The notes under the pieces: model-generated
Seen by the model: only the letters and a program-made list of their open reading frames with translations
Database searches by the model: none
What the model was told of the DNA's origin: nothing
Program-made: the position numbers and the translations under genes
From: Rubrivivax sp.
GTDB taxonomy: Bacteria > Pseudomonadota > Gammaproteobacteria > Burkholderiales > Burkholderiaceae
DNA: 8,565 nt
Direction of reading: 5' to 3'
Assembly: GCA_004211235.1 (NCBI GenBank)
Contig: SEEY01000138.1
Coordinates: forward strand, 1 to 8,565
Part shown: positions 1 through 6,056 of the stretch, piece after piece
Layout of the letters: every line of letters starts with the position of its first letter
Numbering within the stretch: the first letter of the stretch is position 1

Positions 1-15
1 GGCGCTAGCCCGAAG

Positions 16-40
16 GCCGCGGCGCGTCATGCGCCGCGGC
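16..40 (-). terminator. Perfect GC hairpin after the minus-strand gene pair, candidate terminator
   Basis: A perfect inverted repeat has arms at 16-25 (GCCGCGGCGC) and 31-40 (GCGCCGCGGC) around a 5-nt loop. It starts 10 nt past the stop of the leftward gene at 51-587, where a terminator is expected. No T-run follows on the minus strand, so it is not a classical intrinsic terminator. It may act with Rho or protect an mRNA 3' end. In DNA this GC-rich some hairpins arise by chance, but a perfect 10-bp stem directly after a stop is better than background. Confidence 0.45.
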
Positions 41-50
41 AGGGTTCGGG

Positions 51-587
51 TCAGGCGCGGCTTCGCCGCTTCCAGAGCCAGCAGGCCACGCCGACCGCCA
101 CGGCCAGGCCGGCGGCCTTGCGCATCGCGCCCGCGGGGTTGTGGCGCAGCTCCGCGCGGCCGCCCGTCTCGGCATACAGGCGTGGCACATGGCCGCTGGC
201 CAGGTCGCTGAGCAGCCCCTCCACCATGTCGACGCGGTCCGCCGCCAGCAGCATCAGCCAATGGCGCAGGTCGTTCTCGCTGTGCCGGAAGGCATGCCGG
301 CGCATCGCGCCGCTCACGCCCTTGGGCGGCAGCGGCGTGCCGAAGATCGGCGTGATGCCGGCGCGCTCGGTGGAATGCAGGATCTCGACATTCACCGGCT
401 GCTGCGCGGGCGGCGCCAGCGGCATGTCCAGCCGGGGCGGCGTGCGCTCCATCGGCACTGCGGGCCGGCGGTGGCGCGGCAGGTCGCTGCCCCAGCCCTT
501 GATGTGGCTGAAGTGCTGCGGCTGCACGGCGGGTGTGGGTCCGTCCCCACTGTCCAGGTCGGCATCGTGGTCGTGGTCGTGTTCCAT
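51..587 (-). CDS. Hypothetical protein with His/Asp-rich N-terminus and C-terminal membrane anchor
   Basis: I do not recognise this 178-aa protein and assign no function. The N-terminus (MEHDHDHDADLDSGDG) is an alternating His/Asp stretch that could bind metal. Residues about 20-75 are Pro-rich and probably disordered. Residues about 90-145 look helical (RHAFRHSENDLRHWLMLLAADRV region). The last 23 residues form a short hydrophobic segment (about 158-172, with C169 and W170/W172) followed by KRRSR, as in a C-terminal anchor with a positive cytoplasmic end. There is no N-terminal signal peptide. The start is supported by AAGGAG (minus strand, 601-596) 8 nt upstream. It begins 19 nt after the alcohol dehydrogenase stop, so the two are probably co-transcribed. 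A longer plus-strand reading frame over the same bases is a high-GC shadow. Confidence 0.8.
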   Translation of the reverse strand: MEHDHDHDADLDSGDGPTPAVQPQHFSHIKGWGSDLPRHRRPAVPMERTPPRLDMPLAPPAQQPVNVEILHSTERAGITPIFGTPLPPKGVSGAMRRHAFRHSENDLRHWLMLLAADRVDMVEGLLSDLASGHVPRLYAETGGRAELRHNPAGAMRKAAGLAVAVGVACWLWKRRSRA

Positions 588-606
588 GGGGTTCTCTCCT
601 TTCGCC

Positions 607-1761
607 TCAGACCGTCACGCCCGGCGGGATCAGCACCGTCTTGATGCAGCCGTCGAGCTTGTGGGAGAACAGGTGGTAGGCATCGGCCACCTCCTCGAGC
701 GGCATGTGGTGCGTGATGATCCGGCGCGGCTCGATGTGGCCGGCCTGGATGTGCTCGATCAGCCGCGGCAGGTGGCGCTTCACGCTGGCCTGGTTCATGC
801 GCAGCGTCAGGCCCTTGTTGACGGCGTTGCCGATGGGCACGGCGTTGAAGGTGGGGCCGTAGACGCCGACGATGGACACGTTGCCGCCCTTGCGCACCGA
901 GTTGATGGCCCAGTGCAGCACGGTCGCGGCGCCCGCCTGCAGCTTCATCTTCACGCCCGTCAGCTGCTGCAGCATGCTGCCCGCGGCTTCGCAGCCGACG
1001 GCGTCGATGCAGACGTCGGCGCCCAGGCCGTCGGTCATGCTCTTGATCTTGATGGCCATGTCGTTGACCGAGCGGAAGTTCAGCGTCTCGCACTGGGCGT
1101 AGTCACGCACGAAGGCCAGCCGCTCTTCCACCTGGTCGACGACGATGACGCGGCCGGCGCCGAACAGCCAGGCCGACTTGGCCGCGAAGATGCCGATCGG
1201 CCCGGCGCCGAAGACCACCACCGTGTCGCCCTCGGCGATGTCGCCCATCTCCGCGGCCTGGTAGCCGGTGGGCAGCGCGTCGGTCAGCAGCACCGCGTCG
1301 TCCAGGTGCATGGTCTGCGGGATCAGCGTCGGGCCGACGTCCGCCCGCGGCACGCGCACGAACTGCGCCTGGCCGCCGTCGTAGCCGCCCGCCGTGTGCG
1401 AGTAGCCGTAGATGCCGCCCACGGCGGTCGCCTCGGGGTTGGTGTCGTGGCAGTTGCCGAACAACTCGCGGCGGCAGAAGAAGCAGGTGCCGCAAAAGAC
1501 GTTGAACGGCACGAGCACGCGGTCGCCCACCTTGAGCCGCTTCACGCCGGTGCCCACGTCGATGACCTCGCCGACGAACTCGTGGCCGAAGGTGGTGCCG
1601 ATGCGGGTGTCCGGCACGAGGCCGTGGTAGAGGTGCAGGTCCGAGCCGCAGATGCAGGAGCGCAGCACCCGCACGATGGCGTCGTCCGGATGCTCGATGC
1701 ACGGGTCGGGCTTGTGGGCGGCACGCACGCGGTACGGCCCTCGGTAGTTCATCGCCAGCAT
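607..1761 (-). CDS. Zinc-dependent alcohol dehydrogenase, formaldehyde dehydrogenase-like
   Basis: A 384-aa medium-chain dehydrogenase/reductase, the usual length for the class. The N-terminal GroES-like domain carries catalytic zinc ligands C38 (CICGSDLH), H60-E61 (GHE) and probably D161 (LLTDALPTGY). An Asp at that place is typical of the formaldehyde dehydrogenase-like branch rather than classical ADH. C90, C93, C96 and C104 match the four-Cys structural zinc lobe. The Rossmann motif is GAGPIG at 185-190, with D209 at the end of beta-2 favouring NAD over NADP. The insertion around residues 265-285 (MLQQLTGVKMKLQAG) also fits this branch. It should be a cytoplasmic NAD-dependent oxidoreductase; the substrate (formaldehyde, an alcohol or a diol) cannot be read from the sequence. 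The first Met is favoured over M4 because AAGGAG (1776-1771) lies 9 nt upstream. It is first in a leftward pair with the gene at 51-587. Confidence 0.93.
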   Translation of the reverse strand: MLAMNYRGPYRVRAAHKPDPCIEHPDDAIVRVLRSCICGSDLHLYHGLVPDTRIGTTFGHEFVGEVIDVGTGVKRLKVGDRVLVPFNVFCGTCFFCRRELFGNCHDTNPEATAVGGIYGYSHTAGGYDGGQAQFVRVPRADVGPTLIPQTMHLDDAVLLTDALPTGYQAAEMGDIAEGDTVVVFGAGPIGIFAAKSAWLFGAGRVIVVDQVEERLAFVRDYAQCETLNFRSVNDMAIKIKSMTDGLGADVCIDAVGCEAAGSMLQQLTGVKMKLQAGAATVLHWAINSVRKGGNVSIVGVYGPTFNAVPIGNAVNKGLTLRMNQASVKRHLPRLIEHIQAGHIEPRRIITHHMPLEEVADAYHLFSHKLDGCIKTVLIPPGVTV

Positions 1762-1779
1762 GTCGAGGTTCTCCTTGTC

Positions 1780-1790
1780 GGGGGGGGGGG
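1780..1790. repeat. Homopolymeric G11 tract in the dehydrogenase leader
   Basis: Eleven consecutive G on the plus strand, read as C11 in the leftward mRNA. It ends 3 nt before the AAGGAG ribosome binding site of the gene at 607-1761. With the C-run at 1796-1800 it can form a stem of five G:C pairs around a short loop. Runs of this length can slip in replication and are also common sequencing errors, so the true length is uncertain. Confidence 0.8.
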
Positions 1791-1809
1791 CACCTCCCCC
1801 GGCAAATGG

Positions 1810-1829
1810 GAATCCTGAGTGAATCCTGA
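1810..1829. repeat. Tandem direct repeat GAATCCTGA, 11-bp period
   Basis: Identical 9-mers at 1810-1818 and 1821-1829, separated by GT, so the period is 11 bp, about one helical turn. The placement between divergent genes is typical of an operator bound on one DNA face. No regulator gene is visible nearby and the sequence matches no operator I can name. A chance duplication remains possible. Confidence 0.35.
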
Positions 1830-1868
1830 TGCGCAGGCGCCTGGTTTGCTCCGCTTGGCAGCAACAAC

Positions 1869-1873
1869 GGAGG
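1869..1873 (+). promoter_or_regulatory. Ribosome binding site fixing the start at 1879
   Basis: GGAGG lies 5 nt before the ATG at 1879-1881. An in-frame ATG at 1819 would add 20 residues but has no comparable upstream site, so the later start is preferred. Confidence 0.75.
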
Positions 1874-1878
1874 TCACC

Positions 1879-2085
1879 ATGCCCAACGCACCGACAGCGA
1901 ACGCTCCCTCTCCGATCACGCCCGCCGCGCCCACCGCGCCCGGCGATGAGGCGCCTGAAGGCGCGCCCGGCACCGGCGAGCGCGTCTGCCCCGCCTGCGG
2001 CGGCAGCGGCCGCGCGCCGGGGGGCGGGGACTGCGCCAACTGCGAGGGCAGCGGCACGGTGAACGGCGGCATCGGCGGCGGCTGA
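1879..2085 (+). CDS. Small double CxxCxGSG zinc-knuckle protein
   Basis: A 68-aa protein. Residues 1-33 are Ala/Pro/Thr-rich and probably disordered. Residues about 37-60 hold two knuckles, CPACGGSG and CANCEGSG, matching the CxxCxGxG repeat of the DnaJ cysteine-rich domain. Two such repeats give four Cys, enough for one zinc, as in small DnaJ-zinc-finger-like proteins. The tail is Gly-rich. There is no J domain, signal peptide or membrane segment, so it should be a small cytoplasmic zinc protein. In DnaJ these repeats bind zinc and help handle unfolded clients; here any chaperone or assembly role is inference. It precedes ctaD by 87 bp on the same strand and could be its leader cistron or a separate gene. 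The GGAGG site decides the start; a 20-residue longer form from 1819 is the less likely alternative. Confidence 0.8.
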   Translation: MPNAPTANAPSPITPAAPTAPGDEAPEGAPGTGERVCPACGGSGRAPGGGDCANCEGSGTVNGGIGGG

Positions 2086-2120
2086 CCGGTATCCCGATTG
2101 CCACTGCGGCGCCCGCAGCC

Positions 2121-2137
2121 GGGCCGCCGTCCGGCCC
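2121..2137 (+). other. Small hairpin between the knuckle protein and ctaD
   Basis: GGGCCG (2121-2126) and CGGCCC (2132-2137) form a 6-bp stem with a 5-nt loop, 35 nt past the stop of the small gene and 35 nt before the ctaD start. No T-run follows. It could be a weak terminator or attenuator, or chance in GC-rich DNA. I see nothing else of note in the 87-bp gap (2086-2172) apart from the ctaD ribosome binding site. Confidence 0.2.
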
Positions 2138-2160
2138 CATCACGGCCGTTCCATCAGGCC

Positions 2161-2166
2161 GAGGAG
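2161..2166 (+). promoter_or_regulatory. Ribosome binding site fixing the ctaD start
   Basis: GAGGAG lies 6 nt before the ATG at 2173-2175. The open frame runs back to 2098, but those 25 extra codons are Arg/Pro-rich and unlike any oxidase N-terminus. Confidence 0.8.
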
Positions 2167-2172
2167 ATCCGC

Positions 2173-3810
2173 ATGAGCAGCACCGTTGTCGCTCCCCACG
2201 CCGCCGCGCCTGTGCCGGCCGATCACCACGACGAACACCACGACATGCCGCACGGCTGGCGGCGCTGGGTCTTTGCCACCAACCACAAGGACATCGGCAC
2301 GCTCTACCTGCTGTTCAGCTTCACGATGTTCATCGTCGGCGGCGTGCTGGCGCTGTTGATCCGGGCAGAACTCTTTCAGCCGGGCCTGCAGTTCTTCAAC
2401 CCGCAGCTGTTCAACCAGCTGACCACCATGCACGGCCTGATCATGGTGTTCGGCGCCATCATGCCGGCCTTCGTCGGCTTCGCGAACTGGATGGTGCCGC
2501 TGCTCATCGGCGCGTCGGACATGGCCTTCGCGCGCATGAACAACTTCAGCTTCTGGCTGACGATTCCCGCCGCCGCCATGCTGGTGGGCAGCTTCTTCAT
2601 GCCGGGTGGCGCACCGGCCGCGGGCTGGACCATCTATGCGCCGCTGACCTACCAGATGCCGGCCAGCATGGACTTCGCGATCTTTGCGCTGCACCTGCTC
2701 GGCGCCAGCTCCATCATGGGCGCGATCAACATCATCGTCACCATCCTGAACATGCGCGCACCGGGCATGACGCTGCTGAAGATGCCGATGTTCTGCTGGG
2801 GCTGGCTGATCACGGCCTATCTGCTCATTGCCGTGATGCCCGTGCTGGCCGGCGCCATCACGATGACGCTGACCGACCGCCATTACGGCACCGCCTTCTT
2901 CAACCCTGCGGGCGGCGGCGACCCCATCCTCTACCAGCACATCTTCTGGTTCTTCGGCCACCCCGAGGTCTACATCATGATCCTGCCGGCCTTCGGCATC
3001 ATCAGCCATGTGATCCCGGCGTTCGCGCGCAAGCGGCTGTTCGGCTACACGTCGATGGTCTACGCGATCGCGGCCATCGCGGTGCTGTCCTTCATCGTCT
3101 GGGCCCACCACATGTTCGCCACCGGCATGCCGGTGACCGGCCAGCTGTTCTACATGTACGCGACGATGCTGATCGCGGTGCCGACCGGCGTGAAGGTCTT
3201 CAACTGGACGGCGACGATGTGGCAGGGCTCGATGACCTTCGAGACGCCGATGCTGTTCGCCGTGGGCTTCATCTTCGTGTTCACCATCGGTGGCTTCACC
3301 GGCATCATCCTGTCCGTCGCTCCGGTGGACATCCAGTTGCAGGACACCTACTACGTGGTGGCCCACTTCCACTATGTGCTGGTCGCGGGCTCGCTGTTTG
3401 CGCTGTTCGCCGGCTTCTACTACTGGTCGCCCAAGTGGACGGGCGTCATGTACAGCGAGCTGCGCGGCAAGATCCACTTCTGGCTGTCCATCATCAGCTT
3501 CAACGCGGCCTTCTTCCCGATGCATTTCCTGGGGCTGGCCGGCATGCCGCGCCGCTATGCCGACTATCCGATGCAGTTCGCCGACTTCAACCAGGTGTCG
3601 TCGGTGGCGGCCTTCGTCTTCGGCCTGACGCAGGCCTGGTTCGCCTTCTTCATCGTGCTGCCGGTGCTGCGCAAGCGCGGCGCACCGGCTGCGCAGCGGC
3701 CCTGGGACGGCGCCGAGGGGCTGGAGTGGGAGGTGCCGTCACCGGCGCCCTTCCACACCTTCGAGACGCCGCCCAAGCTCGACCCCAGCGCCACCCGCGT
3801 CATCGGCTGA
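2173..3810 (+). CDS. ctaD: Cytochrome c oxidase subunit I, aa3-type (A1 class)
   Basis: 545 aa, normal for bacterial subunit I. It is the catalytic membrane subunit that reduces O2 to water at the haem a3-CuB site and pumps protons. All key residues are present: haem a ligands H87 and H400, haem a3 ligand H398 (VVAHFHY), CuB ligands H263, H312 and H313, and Y267 of HPEVY, which forms the His-Tyr cross-link. E265 of HPEVY marks the A1 class. The D-channel entry D116 ([12 protein letters not shown]) and the K-channel K341 (PTGVKVFNW) are intact. The N-terminus has a His/Asp/Glu cluster (H18, H19, H22, H23, H27) before [13 protein letters not shown]. The body is the usual twelve-helix pattern. 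No subunit II, III or assembly gene is seen next to it. DUF2244 follows after 5 nt, so ctaD heads a tight operon. The mature start follows the GAGGAG site. Confidence 0.97.
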   Translation: MSSTVVAPHAAAPVPADHHDEHHDMPHGWRRWVFATNHKDIGTLYLLFSFTMFIVGGVLALLIRAELFQPGLQFFNPQLFNQLTTMHGLIMVFGAIMPAFVGFANWMVPLLIGASDMAFARMNNFSFWLTIPAAAMLVGSFFMPGGAPAAGWTIYAPLTYQMPASMDFAIFALHLLGASSIMGAINIIVTILNMRAPGMTLLKMPMFCWGWLITAYLLIAVMPVLAGAITMTLTDRHYGTAFFNPAGGGDPILYQHIFWFFGHPEVYIMILPAFGIISHVIPAFARKRLFGYTSMVYAIAAIAVLSFIVWAHHMFATGMPVTGQLFYMYATMLIAVPTGVKVFNWTATMWQGSMTFETPMLFAVGFIFVFTIGGFTGIILSVAPVDIQLQDTYYVVAHFHYVLVAGSLFALFAGFYYWSPKWTGVMYSELRGKIHFWLSIISFNAAFFPMHFLGLAGMPRRYADYPMQFADFNQVSSVAAFVFGLTQAWFAFFIVLPVLRKRGAPAAQRPWDGAEGLEWEVPSPAPFHTFETPPKLDPSATRVIG

Positions 3811-3815
3811 CGGCC

Positions 3816-4301
3816 ATGCCCGCCGCCACCACCGCCACCACCGCGCCCCCTGCGAGCTGGCGCCTGCGCCGCAACTGTTCCCTGACGCCGCGGCAGGCGC
3901 TGGCGGCGTGGTCGCCGGCGGTGCTGGGCCTGCTCGCGGTGGCGGTGTTCTGGGCCGTGCAGGGTTGGTGGTGGGTGTCGGTCTTTGCGCTCGTCAACAT
4001 GGCCGGGCTGGCCGCGGCGCTGTGCTGCTACACGCGCCATGCGCTGGACGGCGACACGCTGGCGCTCGGCGACGACGGCATGCTCTACATCGAGCAGCAA
4101 TGCGGCGCGCAACTGCGGCGCGTCGCCTGGCGGGCGTCGCTCGTGCGCATGGACGTGGGTGAGGGCCGGGGCGGCGCCATCGTGCTGCGCGCCGGCCGGG
4201 AGCGGCTGGAAGTGGGCGCGCGGGCCGCGCCGCCGCAGCGCGACCTGGCCGCGCGCGAGTTGCGCAGCGCGCTGCGCCTCGCCCCGCTGCGGCGCCCGTA
4301 G
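3816..4301 (+). CDS. DUF2244 family integral membrane protein
   Basis: 161 aa. After a Thr/Ala/Pro-rich N-terminus comes RRNCSLTPRQALAAW, which resembles the conserved opening of DUF2244 proteins. Two adjacent membrane segments follow (about 32-50 and 52-72, WWWV between them), then CCYTRHALDGDTLALGDDG and a basic, probably cytoplasmic, beta-rich domain (about 80-161). DUF2244 proteins have no firmly known function but are commonly encoded beside haem-copper oxidase genes in alpha- and betaproteobacteria, so a role in oxidase assembly or stability is a guess from context. The start is 5 nt after the ctaD stop and lacks a strong ribosome binding site, which suggests translational coupling. The same frame is open far upstream through ctaD; that part is a shadow. 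Confidence 0.85.
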   Translation: MPAATTATTAPPASWRLRRNCSLTPRQALAAWSPAVLGLLAVAVFWAVQGWWWVSVFALVNMAGLAAALCCYTRHALDGDTLALGDDGMLYIEQQCGAQLRRVAWRASLVRMDVGEGRGGAIVLRAGRERLEVGARAAPPQRDLAARELRSALRLAPLRRP

Positions 4302-4304
4302 CCG

Positions 4305-5300
4305 ATGACACCGGAAACCCGCCCGCGCGAATCGCCGCTGGCCGTCTACGGCGCCATCGTCGCCAACGTCGCCATCGCCGCCACCAAGTTCACGGTTGCA
4401 GGCTTCACCGGCAGCTCGGCCATGCTGTCCGAGGCCATCCATTCGGCGGTCGACACCGGCAACGGCCTGCTGCTGCTCTGGGGCGTGCACCGCAGCCGCC
4501 GGCCGCCCAACGCGATGCACCCGTTCGGGCATGGCCGGGAGCTCTACTTCTGGAGCCTGATCGTCGCCGTGCTGATCTTCGGCCTGGGCGGCGGCGTGTC
4601 CTTCTACGAGGGCGTGCGCCACCTGCGCCATCCGCAGCCGCTGCGCGACCCGTTCTGGAACTACATCGTGCTCGGCGCGGCCATGGTGTTCGAGGGCGCG
4701 AGCTTCGCGGTGGCCTGGCGCGAATTCCGCAAGCAGGCACACAGGCAGGCCCGCAAGCGCCCGCTCTGGCAGGCGCTGCGCATGAGCAAGGACCCCACCA
4801 CCTACACCGTCGTGGCGGAGGACGGTGCGGCCCTCGTCGGCCTGGTGATCGCGGCGGTGGGCATCGCGCTGGCGCATGCGCTGGAGCGGCCCGAGATCGA
4901 CGGCATCGCCTCGCTGCTGATCGGCCTGCTGCTGGCCGGGGTGGCCGTGCTGCTGGTGCGCGAGGCGCGCGGGCTGCTGGTGGGCGAAGGCGTGCAGCCC
5001 GCCACGGCGGCCGAGATCCAGGCGCTGGCACTCGCCCATGCCGAAGTGCTGGCCACCGGCCCGGTGCGCAGCATGTACCTCGGCCCGGACGAGGCGCTGC
5101 TGACGTTGGCGCTGCAGTTCCGCCCCGAGGTGCCGGCCGGGCGCGCGGCGGCCATCTGCGACGCCTTGCGCGACGCCATCCGCGCCCGCTTCCCGATGCT
5201 GACCGAAGTGCACCTCGGGCTGGCTACGGCCGGCGAAGCCAGCGCCGGTGGCACTTCGATTGCCGGCGAAACGCCCCACTCCGGAGCCGGCCATGCCTGA
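4305..5300 (+). CDS. Cation diffusion facilitator (CDF) transporter, ZnT9/SLC30A9-like
   Basis: 331 aa. CDF proteins exchange Zn2+ or similar divalent cations for protons across the inner membrane. Six membrane segments can be placed at about 12-33, 38-60, 80-103, 117-138, 168-192 and 197-217, then a cytoplasmic domain to about 307 and an Ala/Gly-rich tail. TM2 has SEAIHSAVDTGN (H46, D50), and HPFGHGRELYFW (72-83) is the conserved loop before TM3. TM5 has AEDGAALVG (E172, D173) in place of the usual HxxxD or DxxxD pair; this is typical of the SLC30A9-like branch, so metal specificity may differ from ordinary zinc exporters. The start is 3 nt after the DUF2244 stop with no clear ribosome binding site. 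The last codons overlap the next gene by 8 nt. It is embedded in a respiratory operon, which suggests metal homeostasis linked to the oxidase or dehydrogenase (inference). Confidence 0.92.
   Translation: MTPETRPRESPLAVYGAIVANVAIAATKFTVAGFTGSSAMLSEAIHSAVDTGNGLLLLWGVHRSRRPPNAMHPFGHGRELYFWSLIVAVLIFGLGGGVSFYEGVRHLRHPQPLRDPFWNYIVLGAAMVFEGASFAVAWREFRKQAHRQARKRPLWQALRMSKDPTTYTVVAEDGAALVGLVIAAVGIALAHALERPEIDGIASLLIGLLLAGVAVLLVREARGLLVGEGVQPATAAEIQALALAHAEVLATGPVRSMYLGPDEALLTLALQFRPEVPAGRAAAICDALRDAIRARFPMLTEVHLGLATAGEASAGGTSIAGETPHSGAGHA
5281..5286 (+). promoter_or_regulatory. Ribosome binding site fixing the start at 5293
   Basis: CCGGAG lies 6 nt before the ATG at 5293-5295, inside the end of the transporter gene. 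It supports this start over the in-frame ATG at 5248. The chosen start also places the twin-arginine motif at residues 6-7. Confidence 0.6.
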
Positions 5301-6054
5301 CCTGAAACGACGCATCTTTCTCACGGTCAGCAGCACCGCGGCGCTCGCCCCGGTGCTGCCCACGCCGGCCACCGCGGCAGCGGCTTCGGCCGCCTCCGCC
5401 GCATCCGCCGCATCCGCTTCAGCCGAGCCCTACCGCTTCTTCAACCGTGAGGAAGCGGCCTTCATGGAGGCGGCGGTGCAGCGGCTGATTCCGCCGGACG
5501 ACGTCGGCCCGAGCGCGATGGAGGCCGGCGTCGTCACCTTCATCGACCGGCAGCTTGCCGGCGCCTGGGGCGCGGGCGAGCGCCTCTACCGCGCCGGCCC
5601 CTGGGCCACCGGCCTGCCGACGCAGGGCTACCAGCTGCCGTTCACACCGGCGCAGCTGTTCCGCACGGCGCTGCGCGGCGCGCAGGCGGAGCTGGGCCGG
5701 CGCGGCCAGGCGGCTTTCGACCAGCTGCCCGGCGCCGCGCAGGACGCCTTCCTCAGCGCCTTGCAGGCCGGCGGCATGGACCTGGAGGGCGTGCCGTCCA
5801 AGGTGTTCTTCGAGTCGCTGTGGGCGATGACGATCGAAGGCTATTTCGGCGACCCGGTCTATGGCGGCAACCGCGGCATGGCAGCCTGGCAGATGATCGG
5901 CTTCCCCGGCGCGCATGGCGCCTACCTGGACTGGGTGGACCGCCACGGCGTCGCCTTCACCGGCCCGCCCCGCAGCCTCGCCGAAGCCGGCGGCAACCCC
6001 CACGGCATGCACGGCATGCATGGCGATCAGCCGCCGCAGAGCGGGAGGCGCTGA
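5293..6054 (+). CDS. Gluconate 2-dehydrogenase subunit 3-like protein with Tat signal
   Basis: 253 aa. The N-terminus MPDLKRRIFLTVSSTAALAP is a twin-arginine signal (R6-R7 followed by IFL and a hydrophobic stretch). An Ala/Ser linker (28-44) leads to the family domain: YRFFNREEAAFMEAAVQRLIPPDD and AGVVTFIDRQLAG match the gluconate 2-dehydrogenase subunit 3 family. In the fructose, sorbitol, glucose and gluconate dehydrogenases of this class this small subunit lets the signal-less flavoprotein cross the inner membrane by Tat and stabilises it. The same job fits here because the next gene is such a flavoprotein with no signal peptide. The C-terminus is rich in His, Gly and Met (PHGMHGMHGDQ), a possible metal-binding tail that I do not know from family members. 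The start overlaps the transporter stop by 8 nt; the stop is 2 nt before the flavoprotein start. Confidence 0.92.
   Translation: MPDLKRRIFLTVSSTAALAPVLPTPATAAAASAASAASAASASAEPYRFFNREEAAFMEAAVQRLIPPDDVGPSAMEAGVVTFIDRQLAGAWGAGERLYRAGPWATGLPTQGYQLPFTPAQLFRTALRGAQAELGRRGQAAFDQLPGAAQDAFLSALQAGGMDLEGVPSKVFFESLWAMTIEGYFGDPVYGGNRGMAAWQMIGFPGAHGAYLDWVDRHGVAFTGPPRSLAEAGGNPHGMHGMHGDQPPQSGRR
5374..5424 (+). repeat. Ala/Ser tandem linker repeat inside the Tat-subunit gene
   Basis: Imperfect 9-bp units (GCCTCCGCC, GCATCCGCC and near copies) encode AAS repeats at residues 28-44, just after the Tat signal. They form a flexible spacer that may vary in copy number between strains. The Tat cleavage site is probably before or inside it. 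Confidence 0.6.
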
Positions 6055-6056
6055 GC

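Larger units (their letters stand above)
1762..1878. promoter_or_regulatory. Divergent intergenic region with G11 run and direct repeat
   Basis: This 117-bp stretch separates the leftward dehydrogenase pair from the rightward genes and must hold the start signals for the dehydrogenase, probably for both directions. It contains a run of 11 G (1780-1790), a GC-rich dyad around it and two copies of GAATCCTGA (1810-1818, 1821-1829). A weak dyad TTGCT (1846-1850) / AGCAA (1860-1864) lies closer to the rightward gene. I could not pick convincing -35/-10 boxes on either strand. Confidence 0.5.

Noticed and set aside
118..1818. 566-codon plus-strand frame opposite the dehydrogenase pair
   Set aside because: It runs antisense to two genes with clear motifs and ribosome binding sites. 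Its translation is Arg/His/Val/Asp-rich without domains, a typical GC-rich shadow.
1845..1865. TTGCT / AGCAA dyad as a repressor operator
   Set aside because: Only 5 bp per arm with a 9-nt spacer; too weak to call alone in a window of this size.
2140..3525. 461-codon minus-strand frame opposite ctaD
   Set aside because: Antisense to a gene with every oxidase motif intact; the composition (His/Arg/Asp/Glu/Gln) is that of a reversed membrane protein gene.
3564..5372. 602-codon minus-strand frame opposite ctaD end, DUF2244 and the transporter
   Set aside because: It spans three real genes on the other strand and shows no fold or motif, only low-complexity Arg/Gln/Gly/His sequence.
5820..6056. 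N-terminal extension of the GMC protein by 79 codons
   Set aside because: It overlaps the subunit 3-like gene in another frame, is Arg/Pro-rich, and the ATG at 6057 has a good ribosome binding site and leads directly into the FAD motif.
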